64,000 nucleotides of DNA from positions 62,001-126,000 of the forward strand of contig JAQFVV010000984.1 of NCBI GenBank assembly GCA_028023455.1, in the 5' to 3' direction. Of this stretch, positions 41,321 through 54,870 are shown piece by piece. The notes under the pieces were generated by a model. That model ran no database searches. It was not told where the DNA came from and saw only the letters and a list, made by a program, of their open reading frames with translations. How positions within the stretch are numbered: the stretch's first letter is position 1; each line of letters opens with the position of its first letter. Made by a program: the position numbers and the translations under genes. The DNA comes from Epiperipatus broadwayi (Eukaryota; Onychophora; Udeonychophora; Euonychophora; Peripatidae).

Positions 41321-41354
41321 GACCTTTGGTATTTGGTTATATTTTGCCAACTTT

Positions 41355-41388
<34 letters not shown>

Positions 41389-41397
41389 AAAGTTGGC
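41275..41397. repeat. Double (TA)n hairpin locus 2 (inverted middle of a tandem dimer)
   Basis: ACCAAAGGTCACAATA (41275-41290), (TA)n, then its exact reverse complement (41315-41330). After 15 bases come GCCAACTTTACAATA (41346-41360), (TA)n and its exact reverse complement (41383-41397). Flipping the middle segment gives a direct tandem dimer of a unit with (TA)n. It has the same architecture as 5283-5414 with unrelated sequence. Confidence 0.87.
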
Positions 41398-42649
41398 TTA
41401 CAACCTTATCATACCTTCTCAGGTTAATCCAATCTCACCAAATTGTGCCATGGAAAATATGTGATTAACCTCTAATTACTAAGCAAATTAGTATGTATGT
41501 TTTAAGACTCACACATACACATTAAACATTCGATTTATTAGTGATTAAAGACTTAATTCCCACAACAACTTATTTTTTTCTAATAATAAAATTATAAAAT
41601 TATAAGTAGTCAAACTAAATATTCTAAAAAGTTTAGTAGAGCATATCTGTAGACTAACATCAAAACTAAAAAAATAAAAAAACAAAAACAAAAAACAAAT
41701 CAGTGTTGTACATCATAAACTAAACCAGAACAATAATCAAGACGTTTGACAACTTGCATATAATAATGACCTAATTTCAAATCAATCACTAGCAACCAAT
41801 TGTGGAAACGAAAGTAAAACTTCAATAAGTAATTGTTTTAGTCAAGTTTCTCTAAATAAAATCTACTGCAACAATAGGAAATCATATCAATGTATAAGGA
41901 AATGCAAGATTCAAAATACCAACAGCCTGAAATGAATTAATCTAATTTTCAAACTGAATATTGTATAAAAATAGTTTGAATCTTCATTGTTTCTCTTTCA
42001 AAATAATGCTTTCACTAAACAAAAGTCAAATTCATCATATTTAGACTTCTAATGCTTTAAAATGGATGGATATATATTTGAAATAAAATAGATTTTGAAT
42101 AGTGCTCAAGTAATTAGAAAGCCAAACTAGCAATTAGATTCAAAATTAATATGTAAACCATTCAATTTAAAAAAAGAAATACTTTTTTTAAATTTTATTT
42201 TAAGAAACAGTAACTCTATTCATGCATGAAAAGAAGGGAAGTAAATAGTCATTAATAACTAAGGAAAACTGGAATTACATGAAATTTGTATATAATATAA
42301 ATTTCTGTACAATGTTTTCTGGCTAAAGTAATGATGCCATATGGGTCAAACATCAATTCTGGAGCCATGAATGCACAGTAACTTCACCTACCTATTGTCA
42401 AAAAGCCTAAAGTATCATCTACTGTCTTTAAAGAAATGGTTGAGTATGAACCAAGAGAAATCATCTGGAGAAAAGCATTGTTTTATTGTTCCAAGCATGA
42501 TTAATCCATTTTTAATGGAGCAGTGTGTTATCATTATCCAAAGAGATTGGTCTTGAAAAGGATGGACTAATAATATGAAGAACATTCCCAGAAAACCCAT
42601 CAGACTTTAACCAATAGAATTGACTGGAAATTTTGATTTTTGTTTTCTA
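41398..42649. other. No gene recognised
   Basis: A less AT-rich patch at 42320-42610 has open stretches in two frames (for example KPKVSSTVFKEMVEYEPREI), but no family is recognised. Confidence 0.45.
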
Positions 42650-42868
<219 letters not shown>

Positions 42869-43308
42869 TTCATTTCTACACTTGGAACCAGAAGTGTCTA
42901 AATCTCAGAAAAGTTCATTTTAAGAATAAAAAGGGTGAAAAGCAGTTAAAGTTCAATTAAGCATTTTTTTGTTATTAAGTAAAATTTAGATCAGCTTGCC
43001 ATCCCATCACCAATATAACTTTGACATACTTATGGGGAATAAAAGGAGGGAAGATTTTGTTACTATCCTACATTAAGTACTACACTAAATACAGGACAAA
43101 ATTTTTTGTTAGTTGTTATCATTCACTAATATGTTGTGTGTCTTTTTGTTTTTAAGTATAATTGACAAACATTGTGTGGACATTCTTTCATATTAATATT
43201 TGAGGTAATCATAGATAAGGAAGGGTCCCAAAAAGATCAATAAATATAAACATGAACTGGGCAAGGATAATCACTTAAATGAGCCAATCAGATAGAAGAT
43301 CTTATAAG

Positions 43309-43309
<1 letters not shown>
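42869..43309. other. No gene recognised
   Basis: AT-rich sequence with nothing assignable. Confidence 0.55.

Positions 43310-43397
<88 letters not shown>
43310..43397. repeat. (TA)n microsatellite
   Basis: A pure TA array of about 44 units. Confidence 0.95.
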
Positions 43398-43401
<4 letters not shown>

Positions 43402-43600
43402 TAGCATTCTATGAAAATTGTTAGTTACAATTATTAAAAGTTAAAATTTTCATAAATAATGCCAATGTTTTACAATTAATTATTAAATAATAAAATTATT
43501 GCAGAATAATTTGTCCTTAAATAACTGAATTAAAATATCTCATTTAAAAAAGAGAAAAACATGTCATTTAAAAATATAAAAAATATAGTAGTCTGAAGAG

Positions 43601-44561
<961 letters not shown>

Positions 44562-47500
44562 GGTTTAAAACAAAATACAGTTTGCTAAAAGTCAATTAAT
44601 TCATAGTTTTACATATTAATGAGTAATTGTAAAGGGAAGAGAAGTTAACTTAGAAAAGTTAAAAGTAGTTGAATTTCAAGTAAATAAAAGTTAAAGCTAT
44701 AGCAGTTAAAAATAAATGTTTTCTATAAAATTAAAAGTGCTCTCTCTTTTTGTTTAAATTATTAAAGGAATAAAAGGAAAAAAATCTTACAAATTAAAAC
44801 TATTTCCCCCCCCCTTTATCTAAAATAAATGAGAATGTAAATAATAAATTGATTTTAAATATAAAGAAATATAGTAAAATATGTGCATATAATAAAATAA
44901 AATATGAAAGTTAAATATTAAAAAATAAATGAAAGGGTATAAGTTTAAAATGTCTGTCAAAAATATTGCAAATACTCAGAAGGTACAAAAAATAAATGAA
45001 TTATAAATGGCTATTAATTTAAAACTTCATAAGCAACAGGATTTAGCAATGGCTACTAATTAACAAATCCATAAACAATTAATTAAAATCTTATTGAAAA
45101 TTTAATCAAAAGCAGTAGACAAATTTTCAACAATGGATATAGCTGGCAAGTATAGAAATTAATAAAAAATGTCAACAGGTTATCACATAAATAGTAAGTT
45201 TTTCATCATTCAATGAGTTTTTATAATCAGTCTTTAGTCAGTATTGTCACATATCCAGGTTCAGTGTTTTTCATGTATCTAAAGTCAATGCAGTGTTAGC
45301 AGTTGTCAGAAGCATATGGACAGATTCCAGCTTCAGTCTGATGGAACATCATCAACCTGCCCAATAAAAGTAATGCCTGCCTAATAATTTAAAACTACCA
45401 GAGATATCTAAATGTCTTAAATAAGAGGATTATGAAATAGCAATCATAGGAACCTCCACATAAGCCTCGAATCTAACCGGTTGGTAAAAACTCACATGAA
45501 GCAGCAAACAGCACAAAGTCAACATCCAAAATCCTATAAGTAATAAATAACATTTCTTATTCCACTTGTGATATTAATGTAGCCATTGCAATAACTTGAA
45601 GCCTCCAGATTCAGTAAAACAAATGAACACTATAGCATGCATAAAATAAACTATTGATGTGTGTGTTTTAAAATGCCATGTCTTTATTTAATGCCTTGTG
45701 TAATAGTGTATTATATTGTATGTATTAAGAATGCATGTATGGTTATTATATAAAAATACCATAGTTAGTCTAATAGAGAATTTATAAAAGTAGTTTAAAA
45801 ATTATAATAATAAGTGTTTAGTTAAACTAAATTATCTTTAAAACTTCATATTTTTAGTCAATTTTTTAAACAATAATTAAAGCTTTAATGTATTATATTA
45901 TTCTTTTGGTTGAGCTAGTAAGATAATTAACTGGTGCCTGAAGTTTTACTTCAAAACAAAAAGTGCTTTGAATGATAGGTGTTCAATTTTTCAGCCGAGA
46001 CGATCATCTCCTTGAAATGTAGCTGCAGTTATGTATCTATAGCTGGCTTGGGCATGGGTAACCTTTGGGTATTATGTTTTTTTGCCTAAAGGACCAGTGT
46101 GGGGCCATATTTAAATTGCATTGGTGTAGAATGAATGTATAATAAATAATGGTATCATATTTTTTGTATAAAAGTAAATCTTATAAATTTGCTTTCACAA
46201 CTTGCTATTATATTAAAGAGTTAAAAAATTTCATGCAAGATGTTGTTTCCCAAACAACCGACTACATTACCGGCTTCACTGAGGTACATCATTATCGAAT
46301 ATGTAGTATTATTTAAAAGTAGTAATATTTTATAAATCTTGCCTTTTAAAAATAAAGTGGGAAAATAAAATTTAGAAGTTGAAGGGAAAGAAAATTAAAA
46401 ACAAAAGTGTAGGGTAGGGGGGTATTGTTAAATAAAAATAAATAATAAACGCTTTTAAAGAGGGTAAGATTTTCTTCCATTTTTGAAATAAAAATGATTT
46501 AATATCATTTTTGATTAGTTTGTAATAAAAAGTAATAAAAAAGTCGTTTTGTTTTATAATAAAATAATAAAATGTGTGCATGTGTAAAAGTTTTGAACAA
46601 AAGAATAAAATAAAAGCCCAATCAGAATGAAGAAAAAATACAGTAATTTCATGAGATAATAAATGCTGGACATAACAAAACCTTGTCACTGTTAAGACGG
46701 TTTAAAAATTTCAACATTCCATTATTATTTATCAAATTTTTTTTAAAAAAAATATTTCAAAATATTTCTTAAAATTACAGAATCAAAAATTATATAAATT
46801 CTTATATCTACCAAAATGATGCATTGTTAAAGTTACCATACTGTGCAATTAGCTGAAGCCTTCACTGCGATAACATCAGCAGATAGTTTGGAGGGCAAAC
46901 CATGTTCAGATAAAGCCAATAAAGTAGCAGAGTGTTTATGCTGAAAATCCATGGAGGTTATTTAACATCATGAATTCAAGAAAAAACTTACTGGAGTTAG
47001 CGCTAACCGGTCATAGATAACAGTTACAGAAATTATTTTGTGCCGTATGTACATTATTTCTGATTTTTCCAAATCCTAGGTAACTTTTAATTTTAATATT
47101 CTCTAATTCTAGATTTTCTTTTTAAAAAAAAAAAAAAACTGTGATAAATAAATAAACAAGTAGTATCTGGGAAATACAAATGATATTGGCTTCTGTATTT
47201 AACTTTATTCAAAGACATTGGGTGCATGTATGTGTGAATTTTAATTTAGTATGTCATATATATTTTAGTTATTGTAATGTATTAAAACATTTATTTAAAA
47301 TAAAAAGAGTTTGCATGTTTGAATTATAAAGCAAAACGACTGTTAAAAAAAAGAGATTTAAACTAACGTTTAGATATTTATATTTATTTCTGAATACACA
47401 TATTTATGCTGGAATAATATTTTAATAAAGTGGGAATGGAAAGATTTAATTATTATTAAGAAATAGTTAAATTAAAACTAAAAGAATAAGGAAGATTTTC

Positions 47501-47917
47501 TTTAAAAATAAGGATTTGTTATGTAAGGATGTCAATGTTTTCTCGGACAGTGAAGTGTCATTATTATTAAAAATAGAATTATTAGATGGTGGAGTTTTTT
47601 TTTTTTAAAGGCAGCTAAACTTCTATGAGCTAGCTGGGGACTCAGGTACTAGATTAGTTGCTGATCAGATAAAAATGTTTATTACTATGTGATTAACTGG
47701 TGCCTAAAGGGTTTACTTTAAAATAAATAAAGTGTTTATTTGGTCAGTATTTGTCTAGTAGCCAAGTGTTTATATTATTGGTAGCTTTCTGCCAATGATA
47801 TTTTGCACTCTACCTGAGAATCAAGCACCTTCAATGATTGGATGGTTTAGTAGGGAAGCAAGAGTATTTTATATTTCTATTTGTTGTTATTAGATAATAT
47901 AAAGAAAGTAGGCAGTT
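44562..47917. other. Long stretch, no gene; one dispersed direct repeat
   Basis: ATTAACTGGTGCCTGAAG-like sequence with a TTTACTT(C/T)AAAA continuation occurs at 45926-45975 and again at 47691-47745, same orientation. This suggests an unclassified repeat. A 105-aa minus frame (46372-46689) is Phe/Leu-rich with no recognisable family and is probably chance. Confidence 0.45.
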
Positions 47918-48213
47918 TATTTGGTGCTTCAACTTGGCCCAAAACTAGTAATTTCAATTGGTAGGACCAATGTAAGTTGTAGTTGGACATTCATTTGTGC
48001 ATTAATGTGGCCCAAAAGTAGATGTTTCAAGTGGTACGACTAACATAAGTTGTAGTATTATGTTCATTTGGCACAATAATGTGGCCCAAAATTAGTCATT
48101 GCAAATGGTAGGACCAAGATAAGCTGTAGTTGGACATTCATTTGGCACATCAACATGGCCCAAAACTAAGTCATTGCAAATGGTAGGACCAACATAAGCT
48201 GTAGTTGAAAGTT
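47918..48213 (+). repeat. Minisatellite, ~75-bp unit, four copies
   Basis: The unit contains CATTTGGCAC, TGGCCCAAAACTA, CATTGCAAATGGTAGGACCA and AAGCTGTAGTTG. Copies 3 and 4 are most alike and copies 1 and 2 are more diverged. It is more GC-rich than its surroundings. Confidence 0.9.
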
Positions 48214-49676
<1,463 letters not shown>

Positions 49677-50160
49677 TGAAACTAATATGAATCTTCATTA
49701 AAAAGGAATGTTATAGAAAATATTAGAGTTAAAGGATAATACATGCAAGGAATGCCTATGAGATAAAGTAAATAGTGAAAAATTGTGTTGGATTTATGAC
49801 CATTTAATATTATAATAAAAAGAAAGGAGTCTATAGTAAAAAAAACAACAACACAAATATATAGATATAATCAAGTAGGAAATAATTTTTGTTGTCAAGT
49901 AAAAGAAAATGTCAAATTGTAAATAATTGTTTAAGTAGGAATTTCGCATTTTATTATGTTATTAAGAAAACAATAACTGCAGAGATGGGGGACACCGAAG
50001 TTATTGTACATTTGAAACGATTTGATTACTATAGAAATTAAAACTCCCAAGAATTAAAGTTGGTAAAATTGTATCGTATTAACAAAAAAAAAAGTTATTA
50101 AAACTTTTATCAGTGTTTTTGAATAGTTTTTAAGTTTTATAATTCAAATAATTATTATAA

Positions 50161-50188
50161 AGATTGGGGGTATAACTATATATATATA
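50161..50188 (+). repeat. Putative target-site duplication, left of the right arm
   Basis: AGATTGGGGGTATAACTATA followed by TA units. The identical string starts at 54835, just beyond the other end of the right arm. Confidence 0.65.
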
Positions 50189-52633
50189 TTTTAACCTCCC
50201 CCCGCGCATCCTCACCCCAAAATTATTGTTTATAACGAATATTCCGGGTTCTAGCTCAGTTAACAAATAAATAAATGAAATATTCAGCATTGATTAAAAA
50301 TGATTACTAGCTCTAATTTCTAAAATACAAATACGGTTCAATTTTTAAAATGAATTAATAAATATTTACTATTTTCATGAGACATGGAGTGACAATACGG
50401 GAACGAGATAGACTACATTGAGATATTATCCACACGATACTACCTCAATGGCATAAGAACACTATTCCCCCTTTTTACTATACCAAATAACTAACTCATA
50501 GTATTCTTACGACTTTCTGAGCTCTATTCACTACGATTAAAATAATAATCATATTTTAATCTTCTTTATAACAAGAATCTAGCTCAATTAAATAAAATGA
50601 AATAAAATAAAACAAAATAAAATCTCAGGTTCATAAATTGTATTCTAACTGATTTAAAATTTCGGTAGTAAAATATGAAAAGGGAATTTTATGTCATAAT
50701 CTACTACACAGCAACTAACAATAATAAAATAATAATAACAATAATAATATAATATATAATCTTATTTCTTCCTAAATGAAATAAATAAATATGTACATGG
50801 TAGTATTTTAATAATCTGACAACAGAATACGTGTGGCAACATCAGCATATAATTTAATGTAATATTGTGGCAACCGACTTATGACCAATAAATAATATAA
50901 AATTATGATCTTTTAATTTTAACATACCAATAAATTCTCAAAATTATTATAACACTTTTATGTTTACCTTTTGTGCAAAAACTATATGTCTGTTTCAATT
51001 ATAAATGTATCGTGATTTCATGCATCCATGTGGAGAAATAACAACGCGGACACAAAACTTTAAAATAAATTTAAAACAAAGTTTATTAACAACATAAATA
51101 AATTAACAATATTTTTACACTATATACATTGGATATCCCTTACTCTCCTATCTCAACTTAGTTTATTAGTTTATAAAATGAAACCAAAATACTATTTATT
51201 TTTCCTAGTTAAATCTTATCTTTTTAACACTTAAGAAAATACAGTATTATTATTTGATTTATTATTATGGTTAGCTTGTTACAAAATGCATTTCTTATAT
51301 GCTTATCACAAACACTTTCATCCCTAATATTATTAAAATTATATTTTTAATACAAAATTTACATTCGTAGTAAAAATTCTACAAAATAATAAAACTCTAG
51401 TTTTATATTGGTTGTATGGAATCTTACAAAGTCAAAACATTGTTCTACATTCGGTATTAGGTTTTTTATTGTTCATTATCCGATGTTTATTAATCCTAAT
51501 ATTCTCATTTAAGCCTTACTTCAGATGATATAATTACAACTATTACTATACCATGCACAAGTATATGTTTATTATACCTTATTGAACTATTTTCTTAATA
51601 AATATGCAATACTTATTTTCTAAATATTATTTTAACAAAAAATTCATTCAAATTTTATTATCACTTTTAAATACTTGGTTTAGATTTCTTTTCAAAAAAA
51701 AAAATCTTATATTCATTTCCGAATTAATTTTACAATGTATTATATGATTCTTTCTCTCTTTATGATATTTTGGACTTTCAATTTTAAAGTTACACAATTC
51801 TATACATTCCAGCAAATAAACTATTCTTACATAAACTATAACTTATCTTCAGTTCTATTTTATTCATTATTTCTTTAAAAATATCTTTCTGACCGATGCA
51901 GATTCACAAAATAAGGATAGCGAAGATAGATGTATAGGATCAAAATATAACTAGAATATTACTCGTCATAAACCTTGACAATCATGGCACAGTGAATTAA
52001 AAGACACTATAGAGGAGTGACCTTTACCTGTCTACCAACCTCTATTATAGGAACGATGCTAAAGCTATTTCTTCAGCTTTATTATAACATCAAAAAGTTT
52101 AAAGATATGCAAAAAAACACTGTCCAAACTATATGTGTTCAGTCATAGGGCTTAGTTAACTATACTGAAATCACACAAAACTAAATATGATCCAAATTCT
52201 TTATTTTCCTATTTCTTAAAAAAAAACATCATCTTGGTTTCCTCTCCACTAGTACTTCCAAGTCACTATCCGATCTTATTTCTCAAGATTTTTTTCTATA
52301 CTGTACATCGACAAATACATATCTGCATTACTAACAATAATAAAATTCATTTATTTTAAAACTATTCCACTGTTCTATAAGAAAATCTTTTTACTACTTT
52401 CCTCCAGTATATTTAATCATATACAAACTATTTTAAAATATCTGAATACTTTATCACATGAAAGTTCAAAAGAATCACACAATTGTTCTGTTAAATTATA
52501 TTATTAATATACTTTAAATAAATTATTGCATGCATATTCCGAATTACTCCTATCTCATTATATGTTAAAAATGTTGTATAAAATGTGTACATATAATTTA
52601 AACTTTCACACTTCATTCTTAATCAATAGATGA

Positions 52634-52679
52634 TCTAAAAAAAATACATTATGCATTATAAATAAATATCAAAATTACC
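52634..52679 (-). other. Candidate intron conserved between both inverted-repeat arms
   Basis: On the minus strand a possible donor, GATCGTTTG|GTAATTTTG, is followed about 45 bases later by a T-run and TTTTTAG|ATCATC. The left arm at the mirror position has TTATTG|GTAATAATAA and TTTCTTTAG|ATCATCC (about 2666-2726). Donor and acceptor signals are conserved although the interior is not. The length is short for an animal intron, and AT-rich DNA makes GT/AG pairs common. Confidence 0.25.
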
Positions 52680-53109
52680 AAACGATCTTTATCTTCTCGA
52701 TCGCGTTCCGTAGGCTTCACCATCCATTTGATTCTTGTAGATATAAGACTCACATACATACACTTTATTTTTAAACAATATTTCTAATAATCTTATCAAG
52801 CTATTATATTTAATTTCTCAATATTACTAAATTTATGTTTATATGTTTTCCCTAATCTCACATAACATTTATATTTTAAAATAACTTAGTAAAAAATATT
52901 TAAACTATATTTACTGTACTTCTTCATCAAACTTTCTTGAAAACCGTTCATATTAAAGCTAAAAAAAAAATGTTTATTATTTCTTCTTCAGTCACTTAAT
53001 GTTCTATTTTAAGGCAAAACAATTATTGCTCTGTTTAATAAATATTCATAGATGACAATCCTTGGTTTTTTATAATATTTAATACAATTATTAATTATGC
53101 TATTAGTTA

Positions 53110-53290
53110 ATCACGTAAAGAAAAACGTCTACATATTCTCTTCTAATATTTTCTGCTAATATTTTCCCGCGCGACTTTTATGATGCATCTTCTAGGTACT
53201 TTTATTTAAATATTCAGTAAATTTTTCCTGTCTCCATGGATCCATTTTATTAAGTATATTAGATTTATATTTTCCAATTTCTCTTAGAGA
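53110..53290 (-). pseudogene. Possible coding remnant in the right arm (MDPW block)
   Basis: One minus frame reads LSLREIGKYKSNILNKMDPW and then RQEKFTEYLNKST, a stop, and KILAENIRREYVDVFLYVIN. The left arm keeps KMDPW and AENIGREN at matching places in broken frames. The family is not recognised. A Lys-Met-Asp-Pro-Trp block kept in both copies hints at former coding use. Confidence 0.25.
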
Positions 53291-53529
53291 AAGTTTTTCT
53301 GTTCTTTTTTTCATAAAAAAATAATGACTCTTTCATATTATTATTCGGTAAATTTTCCTTTCTTTTAAAGTTCTGGTAACTATATACTTTGTAATGTTTC
53401 CTTTAAAAAGGACAAACATTTTTTTTCTCATTATAACTTTTACATAATTCTTTATAATATACAGCATTTTTTTTTTTTCATAGAGAAGAATAAAAAAAAA
53501 ACTTTAGAGTAGCCTTATAAATTTGTGCA

Positions 53530-53757
53530 TCATAATTTTTTCCTGATGGCAAATAACTTCTCTTTTAAGTTTTCGTATAGCGTCCTAATTATATTCCTCT
53601 GAGTTACAATAATAAGTTTTTGGTTGAGCATAAATAAAGCTGTATCTAGGCACTTTACAAATATTTTTCCTTTAGCAATATTTTTAGGTATTTTTTCCTT
53701 TAGTACTTCCATTTTTACTGCAAGGTTTTGGCTAAACTTGAATAAAATCACTGGCAA
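53530..53757 (-). CDS. Hypothetical 75-aa frame conserved in the inverted-repeat family
   Basis: The frame starts MPVILFKF, with an internal Met at residue 16 (MEVLKEKIPKNIAKGKIF), and contains CLDTALFMLNQKLIIV and NLKEKLFAIRKKL. The left arm carries a related frame from 1697 (MDKLQNKM, FIDTALLILHRR), which favours the internal Met as the ancestral start. The protein is Lys-rich, with no signal peptide and a mildly hydrophobic core around DTALFML. Function is unknown. It may be one exon of a larger protein, or conserved non-coding sequence that happens to be open. Confidence 0.35.
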   Translation of the reverse strand: MPVILFKFSQNLAVKMEVLKEKIPKNIAKGKIFVKCLDTALFMLNQKLIIVTQRNIIRTLYENLKEKLFAIRKKL

Positions 53758-54771
53758 GAAAACTTTTAAAAAATTAGCCCTTCATGTAAAGGCAGTCAAA
53801 ATATTATATGTTAAAAAAAACTTTTAAAATAAATGCAAAATTTTAAAAATTATATCACTTTTCTAGCTTACGGTCTTATCCAGCTAAAAAATGTTACTTC
53901 CTCCTTCACTTACACATTACTTTCTCCCGCTTCGTCTAATTCTTATATTTTGTCTGCTAAAATACCTCCGTTGATTGGTTAATGACTTTTTTAGCGCGAA
54001 CAAATTTACACATTTTAGTTTTATAACAGACTAGATTTTTCAAATAAGACATTTATGACGTAATGATTTGAAATATTACTTAGAATAGTATTTTTAAACT
54101 CAATTATAGTTTAATCAAAATCATTTAAACTTTAAAAACAATTATTAAAACAACATTTAATATTTCAACTTTTACTTTAAGGATCGATAGCAATTATATT
54201 TAGTTTTATAATTCACAAACTTTATTATTAGTCTAACAAGCGTGTGTGAAGGTATATAATATACAGTCACATGATTACTAACTTTAACAGATGATTTTTT
54301 AATTTAAGTCTCGGTCTAAATTACCAAAACTGATATATTTTATAAAAATTTGGAAAATAATTTAAAAATGTAGAACCAAATATAATTCTCACCATCCTAA
54401 AGTTTATTTTTAAAATATATTAGATTAATTTTGACTATTAAATATAATTATAATATTACATATCGTTTAGATTTAATTTATTAGTTTTAAAATATTATAC
54501 TCGAATTATTAATATACTTTTAACTATTTATAGCTGTGTTATTTTATATGGCCAGCTTTTACAACCATAAGCAAGGATATCTTTAATCTTTATTTAACTG
54601 TTCCTTTTAAATAATCCATTACACTTTTATATACCAGGTATTTTCAGCTTTAAATTGTACTATAAAATCTAATTATCCTACTATTATTTATATATCATAC
54701 AAACATATCTTAAAATTTAAAATTTTTTAGCAATTGACCATTCTACCTTATTATGACCTATAGATAAGGGC

Positions 54772-54774
<3 letters not shown>

Positions 54775-54834
<60 letters not shown>
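54775..54834. repeat. (TA)n array at the outer end of the right arm
   Basis: A pure TA array of about 30 units, followed directly by the second copy of the putative target-site duplication. Confidence 0.93.
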
Positions 54835-54837
<3 letters not shown>

Positions 54838-54870
54838 TTGGGGGTATAACTATATATATATATATATATA
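54835..54870 (+). repeat. Putative target-site duplication, right of the right arm, plus (TA)n
   Basis: AGATTGGGGGTATAACTATA repeats 50161-50180 exactly and then runs into TA units. A G5-containing string recurring exactly on both sides of a 4.6-kb unit is unlikely to be chance in this AT-rich DNA. Confidence 0.65.

Larger units (their letters stand above)
50189..54774 (-). repeat. Long inverted repeat, right arm (undescribed ~4.6-kb family)
   Basis: Reverse-complement partner of 388-5294, colinear throughout. This is the better preserved copy. One end is TTTTAACCTCCCCCCGCGC followed by ATCCTCACC; the left arm has the related GGTTAGA / GAGGATGCACGAG end. The other end is a (TA)n array. Conserved features on the minus strand include a possible coding stretch (53757-53530 and about 53290-53110). 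They also include a candidate intron and a conserved AATAAACTTTGTT block near 51085, which could be a polyadenylation signal. No transposase, RT or integrase motif was recognised. Confidence 0.8.

Noticed and set aside
46372-46689. 105-aa minus-strand frame as a membrane protein
   Set aside because: Its Phe/Leu/Ile/Tyr richness follows from the AT-rich composition. It has no conserved motif, and no second copy was found in the window.
47918-48213. 75-bp repeats as a CRISPR array or coding tandem domain
   Set aside because: The repeats abut with no unique spacers, and no frame stays open through the units.
50189-54774. Long inverted repeat as an LTR retrotransposon or a classical DNA transposon with giant terminal repeats
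   Set aside because: No direct terminal repeats, integrase, RT or transposase motifs were seen. The right copy has its own flanking duplication, so the 4.6-kb unit rather than the 54-kb span looks like the element.
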